Shown: positions 48,001 to 54,449 of the stretch, piece after piece
Position numbering within the stretch: position 1 is the first letter of the stretch
Layout of the letters: each line of letters opens with the position of its first letter
Assembly: GCA_903835075.1 (NCBI GenBank)
Contig: CAILLM010000005.1
Coordinates: 1-54,449, forward strand
Length of the DNA stretch: 54,449 bases
Reading direction: 5' to 3'
DNA from: Candidatus Staskawiczbacteria bacterium
GTDB lineage: Bacteria > Patescibacteria > Paceibacteria > Paceibacterales > Staskawiczbacteraceae
Program-made: the position numbers and the translations under genes
The notes under the pieces: generated by a model
Databases searched by the model: none
Told to the model about the DNA's origin: nothing
What the model saw: the letters and a program-made list of their open reading frames with translations, nothing else

Positions 48001-48626
48001 AATATCATCAACAACAAGTGATGGTAGATGTAAATACAGCTGATGCCAACGGTAACCCAATAACTATTCAACAATTACAATGGCAATGCAGTTGCGACCT
48101 TGACCCATGCAAGGGTAGTCCATGCCAACAAATGGTAGATTACCATTCACAGCTTTGGAATGCTTACATAAAATTTATGAATGATGCCGATAGCCCAGAC
48201 CATCCAACAGATAACACCTGCAACAAAAAACCTAGCTCAGGGACTACAAAATTTGGATATACTGTTAAGCCAGACTATATAAGTACTTATACCTGGTTTA
48301 TTGAAGAACCTAGAAGTGATATTTTAAAACAATTAACTTATTCTAGGCAACAAACAGATTATTGCAGTACAAACAGCACAGCCTACGGCCAAAGCCAAGT
48401 TAGGTTACTAAACTGTTCTAGGGCTGAAAATGAACTTTTGCCGCCAATTAACCAAGATAAAATACAGCTAAATGGCAAGGCCTACCCAGGAAAATGTTAT
48501 GGTGAAAAATTAGGTAAAGCAGCAGGGGCAGATTTAACCGATGACTGGATGTGCTGCACACAATGGAGCGACACGCAATCAAAAAATAAAGATCCGTTAT
48601 ATGAATTAAAAAATAATAATCTTTAA
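45003..48626 (+). CDS. Giant Cys-rich surface protein with pilin-like membrane domain
   Basis: A 1207-residue protein starting with GTG 18 bases after the virB4 stop. A signal peptide (about 1-27) is followed by two hydrophobic helices (about 48-78 and 93-113, ending LYTINPDVKTC), arranged like VirB2-type pilins and like the N termini at 48638 and 49706. The remaining roughly 1090 residues are extracytoplasmic and very Cys-rich: I count about 86 Cys in the whole protein, in clusters such as CDPTCDPANGGCPVKGSCPG and CAKDQICIQKVCMSNGKENI. Dense disulfide bonding is expected. A contact or adhesion role is inferred. It is the longest gene here and unlike anything I can name. Confidence 0.8.
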   Translation: MANFLKNFFSFCCLCSVFLLKAELVFALEVKYPDILGKSLDDSSTLGNFVCYLFNAGVSLAITIAVCTIVYGAIYYIISYGRGSFTSEAKDWIKSGILGMLIIVCASLILYTINPDVKTCKISLLANATLPNIFGTIPASSTPVSAATYNEIPVGTLVENLLTRTSIFASYDKYGDIVMPDPSQSTGGNSQPSNPYVNEDRVTGLRQMIEGAQRKARVAAELSDEITKLMNTCSCRIKDANGKDTGKSKCDPTCDPANGGCPVKGSCPGGSCDAKGACFGGSCKPSYSSPDCCPTGVKEKIEHGPIYVHIDVNKDPDNNTQVTCDVPCTEDSDCQSAGSKELNRTNTKETMGPSCDPDTHTCGVKYKGLDEFRCPLSSQDKKMQKCEDIMPIISTAATSAGNIGVVQIYPDKWYKLTLWQQLKWFQEYILAWSDTFGLHADIQNLQSARQKISQCHRLVAATDMLKSNEVLSLQKQVIIKSPTQLVDFSSGKTINSSQYCTGFNYDKSDCLGNCNKQCPDSGATSAYAECKDASCLTNAFKTKKCNDGTDFNSCLKTCQDDCAKDCVSHYPGCSPERSACEQQCESSGQCAIDNADKCLFASVGGVTACAKNNADDSSAFNACIYKSNTCINGSKQHSGYPDCISNFNDLDKKCSTLKDLTSCIAEKQNGVCMWLGDSCGGFSKSVKTTDPLYCSNLTGKNTCEGAGCIWSPAHCLVGNLFPDSQVYSATYLYENPNNQKCPIGQTKNPQTNVNGLVSSLCVNIYPETAKCPASASSGCPTCPCGKIDEPFGFLVPNRSTAVAYKKCTNSGQCAKDQICIQKVCMSNGKENIPCKTDAQCCKTGETCSTTKHVCVTNAGDEGYVVKTPNITVYQMVSPQCNGYAYNDDPLTYYCEDNWWNDFYKEKSDPSTPIGKEKNCSKKEVIPIGQTIDNSLAWTKTILKVPETTSKLIQPLLDQMKKMGNAIETDESKNPYPQVANYCKCGAQFEDNTPMCTSGCQYHQQQVMVDVNTADANGNPITIQQLQWQCSCDLDPCKGSPCQQMVDYHSQLWNAYIKFMNDADSPDHPTDNTCNKKPSSGTTKFGYTVKPDYISTYTWFIEEPRSDILKQLTYSRQQTDYCSTNSTAYGQSQVRLLNCSRAENELLPPINQDKIQLNGKAYPGKCYGEKLGKAAGADLTDDWMCCTQWSDTQSKNKDPLYELKNNNL

Positions 48627-48637
48627 TATACTTTTGT

Positions 48638-49702
48638 ATGACAAAAAAAATATTGTTTTTTCTATTTTTAACTTTAATTTTTTTAGGAACCGCAAATTTG
48701 GTTTTTGCAGTAGAGGTAACAGATGGACCTTGTGCAAACTCAGCTAATTTGGGCGCATGCACAGTAAGCCTTTTTAAGTGGGGGATAGGCATTGCCGCTG
48801 TTTTGGCTGCCTTATCTTTTGCCGTAGGAGCAATTACGCTTACAATTTCTGGTGATAATAGTGGATTAGCGGGTAGTGGAAAAGATCGCATGAAGGGTTC
48901 TGTTTATGGCTTAGTTTTAGTGGGGGCTTCTTATTTAATTATGAATACTATTAACTTCGCATTAGTAACTCCTGGCTCTAAACCTTTAACTGAAACAGCT
49001 TTGCCAACTGTCCCTGTTGCACCTGGCGTATATTTTTATGCAGATGCTGGTTGTGGCAAAGACGCTAGTTATAGTACCGTTGTTAGCGAAGAAAGTATTG
49101 GAGCAAACATTAATGGCATTAAGGTTGTTAATGACACAGCCAATGGCGCTAATACTAAATATGGTTATGTTTTACATAAAATAGATGGCCTTGCAAATGG
49201 TGGCCCCTGTGGCAAACCAGTGACCAGCTCATCTGGGTGCCAAGGGGTTAATGGCATGCATGGAGCAATAGATGTCTTCCAAATAAACAGTCAAGATTCT
49301 TCTACTTCTGGAGATGGCGTAACTTTTTATAGTAGACCCTATGGTTTAGACAGGGGCTCACGAGCTGGATATTATGCTGTGGAATCTGGTTCTATAAATG
49401 ATCACACCTCTCCGACTGCCGATAGTATGACTTTTAAATGGGATGGGGTAGATGCTTCACAACAAGAACAAAATGACTGCTCAACATTTAAAAAGTGTCC
49501 TGGTTCAATAGACTTAAAGGGTGATTATTTGGTGGCTGTTTATTCTAACAAATCAACATCTGGAGGCTCTGGGGGTTCTGGAGATTATTGCCAAACATTC
49601 ACAGATAATGTTAACGACTTAGATGCAGAACCAGTAGTGGGCTCAGGAAGTAGAGACATACAAAATATTTATATAATACCAACTGGCGGTGCTGCAAGAT
49701 AA
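48638..49702 (+). CDS. Pilin-like membrane protein with extracellular domain, paralogue 1
   Basis: A 354-residue protein. The signal peptide is about 1-25 (ending FAV), with two hydrophobic helices (about 45-70 and 82-110, GSVYGLVLVGASYLIMNTIN). The extracytoplasmic part begins VAPGVYFYADAGCGKDAS near 127-144. It shares this opening and its end (IQNIYIIPTGG) with the protein at 49706 (DPGVYFYKESGCPENGE, YISIIPIKG). The paired GVYFYxxxGC and D-I-x-S-I/V patterns faintly resemble beta-gamma-crystallin Greek-key motifs, which I treat as a guess. It starts 11 bases after the giant Cys-rich gene and is cotranscribed with its paralogue. Confidence 0.8.
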   Translation: MTKKILFFLFLTLIFLGTANLVFAVEVTDGPCANSANLGACTVSLFKWGIGIAAVLAALSFAVGAITLTISGDNSGLAGSGKDRMKGSVYGLVLVGASYLIMNTINFALVTPGSKPLTETALPTVPVAPGVYFYADAGCGKDASYSTVVSEESIGANINGIKVVNDTANGANTKYGYVLHKIDGLANGGPCGKPVTSSSGCQGVNGMHGAIDVFQINSQDSSTSGDGVTFYSRPYGLDRGSRAGYYAVESGSINDHTSPTADSMTFKWDGVDASQQEQNDCSTFKKCPGSIDLKGDYLVAVYSNKSTSGGSGGSGDYCQTFTDNVNDLDAEPVVGSGSRDIQNIYIIPTGGAAR

Positions 49703-49705
49703 TAC

Positions 49706-50923
49706 ATGGATAAAAAATTAACAAATTTAATTAAAACATTCTTCGGTTTTTTAATTGTTAATTTTTTTTATTTGCCAATAAGCAAGGCTTTTGCAGACAC
49801 TCCTCTAGAAATACAATATCCTACTGATTTTAAAACAATAACTGGACAAACAGTCTCAGCTGTTACAGACCTGCCCAGTTATATGAAGTATATGTTTAGC
49901 GCAGGAATGACAATTGGATTTTCTATTGTTATAATTTCTCTAACTATTGGAGGCATATTATATTTTTTAGCACCCATAAGCGCTGATGCAAAAAAAGAGG
50001 CAAAAGACAGGATAGCAGGGGCAATTTCGGGATTACTTATTTTGGTTTTAACATATTTGATTATAACAACCATAAATCCTCAGTTAAACATATTTAGTAG
50101 CACCAAACTTCAAGAAACGCCCCTGCCTACCGTGCAAGTCCAAAAAGACCCCGGGGTTTATTTCTATAAAGAATCGGGTTGCCCTGAAAATGGAGAAACT
50201 GCACGCAAGTCCAATATTGTAGACCTAGCAGACCTCAAAAAAAAGTTAAAATCTATTAATATTGTTCAAGACACTACTGGCAATCATTCTTATATATCAA
50301 TTTTATATGAAAATCCAAATCTATGGGGATCATGCCAATATGTTGACCCCAACAAAGGATGCCAAACCGTAGACCCATTTGCGTCATCAGCCTCTATCCA
50401 CGAATATGATTCTAGCTCTAGCGCAAACGGAGGAGTATATTTTTTCCATAAATCTTGTGTTAGCACTGACATAAGCAATTCCAATGATATAGATAAACTA
50501 ATAGAACAATGTAAAAAAGATGGATATTATATGGCATCCAAGGGTGTTTACCAATTAAAAGATTTGAAATTTCAGCAAGTCCCAGATGAGGAAAAGGAGT
50601 GCGAAAAATATGATAAAAACTCTACTTGCACCAGCAAAAAGGATCCAACATTGGCTGGAGATAATATTTCTTCCGTAATAATAAAGGGTAATTATATGGT
50701 TTTGTTTTTTTATTTTGGGCCAAACAATGAATCACAAGGTAAGTGGGCTTCTTGCCAAGAGTTTCCTAATATATATGACGTGAATAACGCGGGCCCCAGA
50801 CAAATGAAATGGGAAATTGTTAGAAATACCAAGGGATTATTTCCCAATTATATTTCAATTATTCCCATAAAGGGTCCTACACCAACAGCACCTGCTTCGA
50901 GCTTAATACCAATAATACCATAA
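49706..50923 (+). CDS. Pilin-like membrane protein with extracellular domain, paralogue 2
   Basis: A 405-residue protein. The signal peptide is about 1-31 (SKAFA), with two hydrophobic helices (about 66-92 and 110-128, RIAGAISGLLILVLTYLIIT then TINPQ). The extracytoplasmic domain of about 270 residues contains DPGVYFYKESGCPENGE (about 149-165) and GDNISSVIIKGNYMVLFFYF (about 318-337). It is homologous throughout to the preceding protein but longer and less Gly-rich. It ends the secretion-like operon at a strong terminator. With three such fusions in a row, the system seems to display several outer domains on one kind of pilin-like membrane base. Confidence 0.8.
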   Translation: MDKKLTNLIKTFFGFLIVNFFYLPISKAFADTPLEIQYPTDFKTITGQTVSAVTDLPSYMKYMFSAGMTIGFSIVIISLTIGGILYFLAPISADAKKEAKDRIAGAISGLLILVLTYLIITTINPQLNIFSSTKLQETPLPTVQVQKDPGVYFYKESGCPENGETARKSNIVDLADLKKKLKSINIVQDTTGNHSYISILYENPNLWGSCQYVDPNKGCQTVDPFASSASIHEYDSSSSANGGVYFFHKSCVSTDISNSNDIDKLIEQCKKDGYYMASKGVYQLKDLKFQQVPDEEKECEKYDKNSTCTSKKDPTLAGDNISSVIIKGNYMVLFFYFGPNNESQGKWASCQEFPNIYDVNNAGPRQMKWEIVRNTKGLFPNYISIIPIKGPTPTAPASSLIPIIP

Positions 50924-50924
50924 T

Positions 50925-50958
50925 AAAAAAACCGTCCTTTTATTGAGGGGCGGTTTTT
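50925..50958. terminator. Bidirectional terminator at the end of the secretion-like operon
   Basis: AACCGTCC and GGGCGGTT-type arms (one T-G pair) with an 11-base loop, an A-run before and T6 after. The convergent jag gene ends 14 bases to the right. Confidence 0.85.
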
Positions 50959-50971
50959 TAATGTTTATTAT

Positions 50972-51469
50972 TTATTTTGGTTTTATAACAATATGTCTTT
51001 CTACATTATCTCCACTGCTTTCCGTTACAACATCTGTCCTCTGAGATAATTCTGCATGAATGATTCTTCTCTCATAAGAAGACATCGGCAAAAGAGATTT
51101 TTCTTGCCCTGTAGATGATACATAATCAGCGGAATCTTTAGCTAAATATTTTAAATATTCTATTTTATTTTTTTTATAATCATTAATATCTAGATTAACA
51201 TATAAATTATTTTTTAACTTTTTGGTTAAAACAGCCCTTAAAATACGTTGAATTTCAAAAAGTGTCTGACCTTGTTGCCCAATAATAATTTGCGGTTCCT
51301 CTATTTTAACATCCAAATCAACAACATCTAAGCTTTCATTTATCCCTTCTTTTGAATTTCTTTCCATCAACGATATGCTCGCTTGAACATCCAAAACAAC
51401 TATGGTCATTTTTTTAAAGAATTCCCGTGTCCATTCCTTGATTTGATTTATTTGATCTTGATCTATCAT
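50972..51469 (-). CDS. jag: Jag/KhpB-type KH-R3H RNA-binding protein
   Basis: A 165-residue protein with a KH-II domain (about 50-110, PQIIIGQQGQTLFEIQRILR) and an R3H domain (about 110-165, SYERRIIHAELSQRTDVVTE then SSGDNVERHIVI). It lacks the N-terminal Jag_N domain of longer homologues, or has only a short remnant. KhpB/EloR proteins bind RNA and influence cell elongation. Its start overlaps the yidC stop (ATGA), the conserved rpmH-rnpA-yidC-jag order, so it is translated with the membrane insertase. Confidence 0.92.
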   Translation of the reverse strand: MIDQDQINQIKEWTREFFKKMTIVVLDVQASISLMERNSKEGINESLDVVDLDVKIEEPQIIIGQQGQTLFEIQRILRAVLTKKLKNNLYVNLDINDYKKNKIEYLKYLAKDSADYVSSTGQEKSLLPMSSYERRIIHAELSQRTDVVTESSGDNVERHIVIKPK

Positions 51470-52203
51470 ATTTTTGGTGTTTCCAATTTTTTCTGTTTAA
51501 AAATATAATATTGTTGAATTATAGAAAATAGCCCACTAGCCACCCAATACAATCCTAAGGCAGATGGTAAATTTATAAGAATTATCACCGTGAATATTGG
51601 AAAAAAATAGACCATTTGCTTTTGCATCATTTGAGAAATGTCCGGAGTCTTATCTTTTATATTGGCGCTATCAACTGGAGGCAATAACATTTTTGTCTGG
51701 AAATATTGGGTTAACCCAGCTAAAATAGCAAATATTATATTTGGTTTTGATAAATTTATTATGTGCAAAAATAATGGATTTATTTGCCCTGGATTGGTTA
51801 TAAAACTATATAGAACAGATAATTTAGACTGATTAAGTCCGTCCCAAAAAACTCTATAAAGCGCTATTAATATTGGCACCTGAATTAGCGCCAGAAATAA
51901 TCCCGAGAAAGGATTTATTTTTTCTATTTTATATAGAGCAAAAATTTCTTTAGCTTGTTTTTCTTTGTCGTCTTTATATTTTTTCTGTAATTCTAATATT
52001 TTTGGTTGTAATTTTTGAAGACTTCTTTGCGATTTAACAGCTTTCACAGAAGTGGGGAAGAGGATAACTCTAATAATTATTGTTAAAATTATTATAGCTA
52101 TTCCAAAATCATGTCCTGGCACAGAATTATACAACCACACAAGAGAATTGAATAGTGGCTGATATAATATTACATAAAAAAAATTTGCTATAGATTGAAA
52201 CAT
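51466..52203 (-). CDS. yidC: Membrane protein insertase YidC/OxaI
   Basis: A 245-residue short-form (Oxa1-like) insertase with five membrane helices. It helps insert and fold membrane proteins, relevant to the many small membrane proteins here. Features are the N-terminal helix (about 1-25), GIAIIILTIIIRVILFPTSV (about 33-52) with the hydrophilic-groove Arg, the coiled cytoplasmic hairpin (QRSLQKLQPKILELQKKYKD, about 57-76) and the C-terminal helices ending SALGLYWVASGLFSIIQQYY. The large periplasmic domain of proteobacterial YidC is absent. It ends in TGA overlapping jag and starts one base after the rnpA stop. Confidence 0.95.
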   Translation of the reverse strand: MFQSIANFFYVILYQPLFNSLVWLYNSVPGHDFGIAIIILTIIIRVILFPTSVKAVKSQRSLQKLQPKILELQKKYKDDKEKQAKEIFALYKIEKINPFSGLFLALIQVPILIALYRVFWDGLNQSKLSVLYSFITNPGQINPLFLHIINLSKPNIIFAILAGLTQYFQTKMLLPPVDSANIKDKTPDISQMMQKQMVYFFPIFTVIILINLPSALGLYWVASGLFSIIQQYYIFKQKKLETPKI

Positions 52204-52204
52204 T

Positions 52205-52558
52205 TTATGTTTTGTTTTTTAAAATTAATCCCGATCTTTCTATGGCACCACCTACTAAATCTTTTATTTCAGAAAATTCCTTTTTCTCTATGCCAGGTAG
52301 AGCGATTACAATTAAGTCTATTCCTGTTTTCATTTTTTCTGATTCAACTTTCATTAACTCAGCTAACCTTCTCCTAACCTTATTACGCACAACCGCTCTT
52401 TTGGAAACCTTTTGGCTAACAACGAATCCAAACCTGTTAATATCTAGTTTATTTTTTGATATTTTAAAAATAAAAAAATTAGTTCTTGTGGTTTTAGAAT
52501 TTTTAAAAATTGCCTCAAAGTCCTTTTTTTTCTTGATTCTATTTATTTTGGGCAACAT
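52205..52558 (-). CDS. rnpA: Ribonuclease P protein component
   Basis: A 117-residue protein subunit of RNase P, which trims tRNA 5' ends. The signature is FGFVVSQKVSKRAVVRNKVR then RRLAEL (about 42-67), with the RNR-type basic helix. The N-terminal INRIKKKKDFEAIFKNSKTT is typical. The length is normal. It directly follows rpmH (7-base gap) and precedes yidC (1 base). The RNA subunit gene was not found in the window. Confidence 0.95.
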   Translation of the reverse strand: MLPKINRIKKKKDFEAIFKNSKTTRTNFFIFKISKNKLDINRFGFVVSQKVSKRAVVRNKVRRRLAELMKVESEKMKTGIDLIVIALPGIEKKEFSEIKDLVGGAIERSGLILKNKT

Positions 52559-52565
52559 TATAAGC

Positions 52566-52700
52566 CTAGACAGTTATTTTTGCTCTGCCCTTTCTCCTCC
52601 TCCTTTGCATCACTTGTTTGCCGGTTTTTGTTTTTTGCCTTCTCAAAAAGCCGTGAGTGTTTGCCCTTTTTTTCTTTTTTGGTTGATATGTCTTACTCAT
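52566..52700 (-). CDS. rpmH: 50S ribosomal protein L34
   Basis: A 44-residue very basic protein (MSKTYQPKKKKRANTHGFLR then RQKTKTGKQVMQRRRRKGRA and KITV), with the L34 hallmark THGFxxR and the RRRxKGR end. It lies in the conserved rpmH-rnpA-yidC-jag row, divergent from dnaA as in most bacteria. The ATG at 52700 is the only reasonable start. Confidence 0.95.
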   Translation of the reverse strand: MSKTYQPKKKKRANTHGFLRRQKTKTGKQVMQRRRRKGRAKITV

Positions 52701-52923
52701 TGTATCTTTTTTTAGTTAATATATAATATAGCCAGTATATCTTAAAAAGCTAATTTTTACAAGATTATAAAATATCTATTGTGCGTCTGTATAAGAAAGC
52801 CCCAGCACAAGTTATCCACAGCTTAATAACACCTCCTTTTATTTTCCCTATGGTTGACAAAGCCTCAATAAAAAGGAAAAATATAAAATACATAATAATA
52901 ATATTTTCTATAAGTCGTATAAT
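52701..52923. promoter_or_regulatory. rpmH-dnaA intergenic region with a DnaA box (part of a putative oriC)
   Basis: An AT-rich divergent promoter region. A perfect DnaA box TTATCCACA is at 52812-52820. A TTGACA (52854-52859) faces dnaA but lacks a well-spaced -10, and a TATAAT (52918-52923) touches the dnaA ATG. Minus-strand TATATT words about 25-40 bases upstream of rpmH may be its -10. Confidence 0.6.
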
Positions 52924-54279
52924 ATGAACAATATAGAACTCTGGCAATCAGTCCTATCACAAATGCAGTTCCACATCTCTAGAGCGAATTTTGCTACTTG
53001 GTTTCAAAACACAGAAATTATTTCTAAAGACAATGAAAAAATAATAATTTCTGTCCCAAATGCTTTTTCTAAAGAGTGGTTAAGCAATAAATATAATAAG
53101 TTAATTTTAAAGACTCTTCACGATATAGACGACTCTATAAGAGAGTTGGAATTTGTAATAAAACCACAGCCAATCAAAAATACACCAATAAAGAATACAT
53201 CTGGAATAGAGGAGCAGGAAGAAATCCAATTAAAATTTGAAGAATTTAAAATAAATAAGGAAACCAACCTTAATCCACGATATACATTTAATAGTTTTGT
53301 AGTTGGCTCATTTAATGAATTGGCGCATGCAGCGGCACTAGCAGTAGCAGACAACCCTGGTTTTACTTATAACCCTTTATTTATTTATGGTGGTACGGGC
53401 TTAGGAAAAACACACTTAATACAAGCTATTGGAAATAAAATAAATGACGAACTAAAAAAGAAAAAAATAAAGTATATTTCTTCTGAAAAATTTGTTTCTA
53501 GCATTGTTTCTGCTATTAGAACAAACACAATGGAAACATTTAAGGCTAGTTTGGCGCCTATTGATGTTTTGATTTTAGATGACATACAATTTATTGCTGG
53601 AAAAAATAAAAGCCAAGAAGAGTTTTTTCATATTTTTAATTCTTTATATGAAAAAAATAAACAAATAATTCTTTCCTCAGATAGACCGCCTAATGCTATC
53701 GCCGAACTTGAAGACAGATTAAGGTCTAGGTTTGAAGGGGGGATGATAGCTGACGTCAGCTTACCAGACTATGAAACAAGATTAGTTATTTTAAAAACAA
53801 AATTGCAAGAAAAAAATGCCGACTTGCCAGAAGATGTTTTAGACTATATTGCTGCTAATGTTAAAAAAAATATTCGGGAGCTAGAGGGCGCTTTAAATAA
53901 AATTTTAATTCATAATAAAATAAACCCTGGATTAAATCTAGAAATGGTTAAAAAACTACTTAGAGGTTTTGTTTTTTCTCCATTCGATGTAGCAAATTAC
54001 AAAAAAATAATTGAAACAGTGGCCAAATTTTACAACTTAGAAGAAAAAAATTTATTTGATCCAACAAGAAGAAAGGAAATTGTAAAACCAAGACAAGTTG
54101 CTATGTTCTTATTAAGGAAAGAATTAAAATATTCTTTTCCAGCTATTGCTAGAAAGTTTGGCGGGAAAGACCACACAACAGCAATTTACGCTTTTAAAAA
54201 GATTGAAGCGGAAAATGAAGAAAACAACAAATTAACAGAAGAATTAAACCTAATAAAACAGAGAATATACAGTGGATAA
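52924..54279 (+). CDS. dnaA: Chromosomal replication initiator protein DnaA
   Basis: A 451-residue AAA+ protein that binds DnaA boxes and opens the origin. Domain I is residues 1-75 (ELWQSVLSQMQFHISRANFA then TWFQ), followed by a short linker (about 76-115). Domain III has Walker A GGTGLGKT (156-163), Walker B LDDIQF (Asp219-Asp220) and the sensor/arginine-finger region DRLRSRFEGG. Domain IV ends with the DnaA signature GGKDHTTAIYAFKKIE near 420-435. The conserved domain I begins at the annotated ATG. dnaN does not follow within the window. The flanks carry DnaA boxes. Confidence 0.97.
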   Translation: MNNIELWQSVLSQMQFHISRANFATWFQNTEIISKDNEKIIISVPNAFSKEWLSNKYNKLILKTLHDIDDSIRELEFVIKPQPIKNTPIKNTSGIEEQEEIQLKFEEFKINKETNLNPRYTFNSFVVGSFNELAHAAALAVADNPGFTYNPLFIYGGTGLGKTHLIQAIGNKINDELKKKKIKYISSEKFVSSIVSAIRTNTMETFKASLAPIDVLILDDIQFIAGKNKSQEEFFHIFNSLYEKNKQIILSSDRPPNAIAELEDRLRSRFEGGMIADVSLPDYETRLVILKTKLQEKNADLPEDVLDYIAANVKKNIRELEGALNKILIHNKINPGLNLEMVKKLLRGFVFSPFDVANYKKIIETVAKFYNLEEKNLFDPTRRKEIVKPRQVAMFLLRKELKYSFPAIARKFGGKDHTTAIYAFKKIEAENEENNKLTEELNLIKQRIYSG

Positions 54280-54449
54280 GTGGTGTTATAAAATAGAACA
54301 AAAATTAAACACTAAAAACTTCTTCATATTTTACACATTTCTTTTATTAATTTATCCACACTCTTTTCACAAAAAAATTTAAGACTAAACAAGAAAAATT
54401 TAAGACTAAATATTATTTTAAAAAAGCAAAATATTGAATCACTAATAAT
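54271..54449. promoter_or_regulatory. Putative oriC segment downstream of dnaA
   Basis: It contains TTATCCACT (minus strand, 54271-54279, overlapping the dnaA stop), a perfect TTATCCACA at 54352-54360, and two 17-bp direct repeats AAAAATTTAAGACTAAA (54373-54389 and 54394-54410) exactly 21 bases apart. A strongly AT-rich end (54411-54449) could be the unwinding element. No gene was found here; the window ends before any dnaN. Confidence 0.6.

Noticed and set aside
1..54449. Recoding of TGA (as in Gracilibacteria and Absconditabacteria)
   Set aside because: yraN, yidC and the propeller gene end in TGA at sensible positions (the yidC TGA overlaps the jag ATG), and no conserved gene has an internal TGA.

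Overview
The window looks like a chromosomal segment, with a likely replication origin at its right end, from an AT-rich bacterium of the Candidate Phyla Radiation (Patescibacteria, probably Parcubacteria-like). The reasons are compact genes with mostly no Shine-Dalgarno sequence, DUF4342 and DUF5671 proteins, a proton-pumping pyrophosphatase, DUF2207, a PrgI/VirB4-type secretion cluster, TraX, and a pair of large cysteine-rich orphan proteins. TGA is an ordinary stop: yraN, yidC and the beta-propeller gene end in it. Placement below phylum level is not possible from the sequence alone.

Layout. 1-9.0 kb, mostly minus strand: RNase Y, ClpP, trigger factor, rhodanese, DUF4342, a methyltransferase, H+-pyrophosphatase and NusA. 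9.1-17 kb, an accessory-looking region: YraN, two paralogous Cys-rich proteins, two small DNA-binding proteins each associated with its own palindromic repeats, and the competence genes comM and dprA. 17-25 kb: a DUF5671 membrane protein, NUDIX, ABC exporter, DUF2207, tRNA-Ala, NagB, a small membrane protein, tRNA-Pro and the CCA-adding enzyme. 25-33.8 kb, mostly plus strand: GNAT, YvcK, HAD, tRNA-Arg, a VirB2-like pilin, tRNA-Lys, rpsO, a NYN protein, pnp, a coiled-coil protein, a DksA-type protein, then a minus-strand LysM/M23 peptidase. 33.9-42 kb: a G+C-rich surface propeller gene, rsmA, a PaaX-like gene and traX (each between its own repeat pair), the start of a type IV secretion-like cluster, and a G+C-rich SPFH gene interrupting that cluster. 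42-51 kb: PrgI, TraC-like N-domain, VirB4 and three pilin-like membrane proteins with large extracellular domains. 51-54.4 kb: jag, yidC, rnpA, rpmH and dnaA with DnaA boxes.

Functional threads. RNase Y, PNPase, RNase P protein and the CCA enzyme form an RNA-processing set; none of the four tRNAs seen encodes CCA. ComM, DprA, the secretion-like cluster and TraX point to a DNA-uptake or contact apparatus, plausible for an episymbiont that scavenges nucleotides. The main unexplained signal is DNA-level: a family of 14-bp palindromes (ACCGCTTAAGCGGT) at the promoter of and inside one DNA-binding protein gene and at both ends of comM; three further genes flanked by their own repeat pairs; short repeats inserted in frame in conserved genes; and two large nested-palindrome elements just 3' of genes. 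All promoters, terminators, foldings and repeat matches here were found by eye; none was computed.
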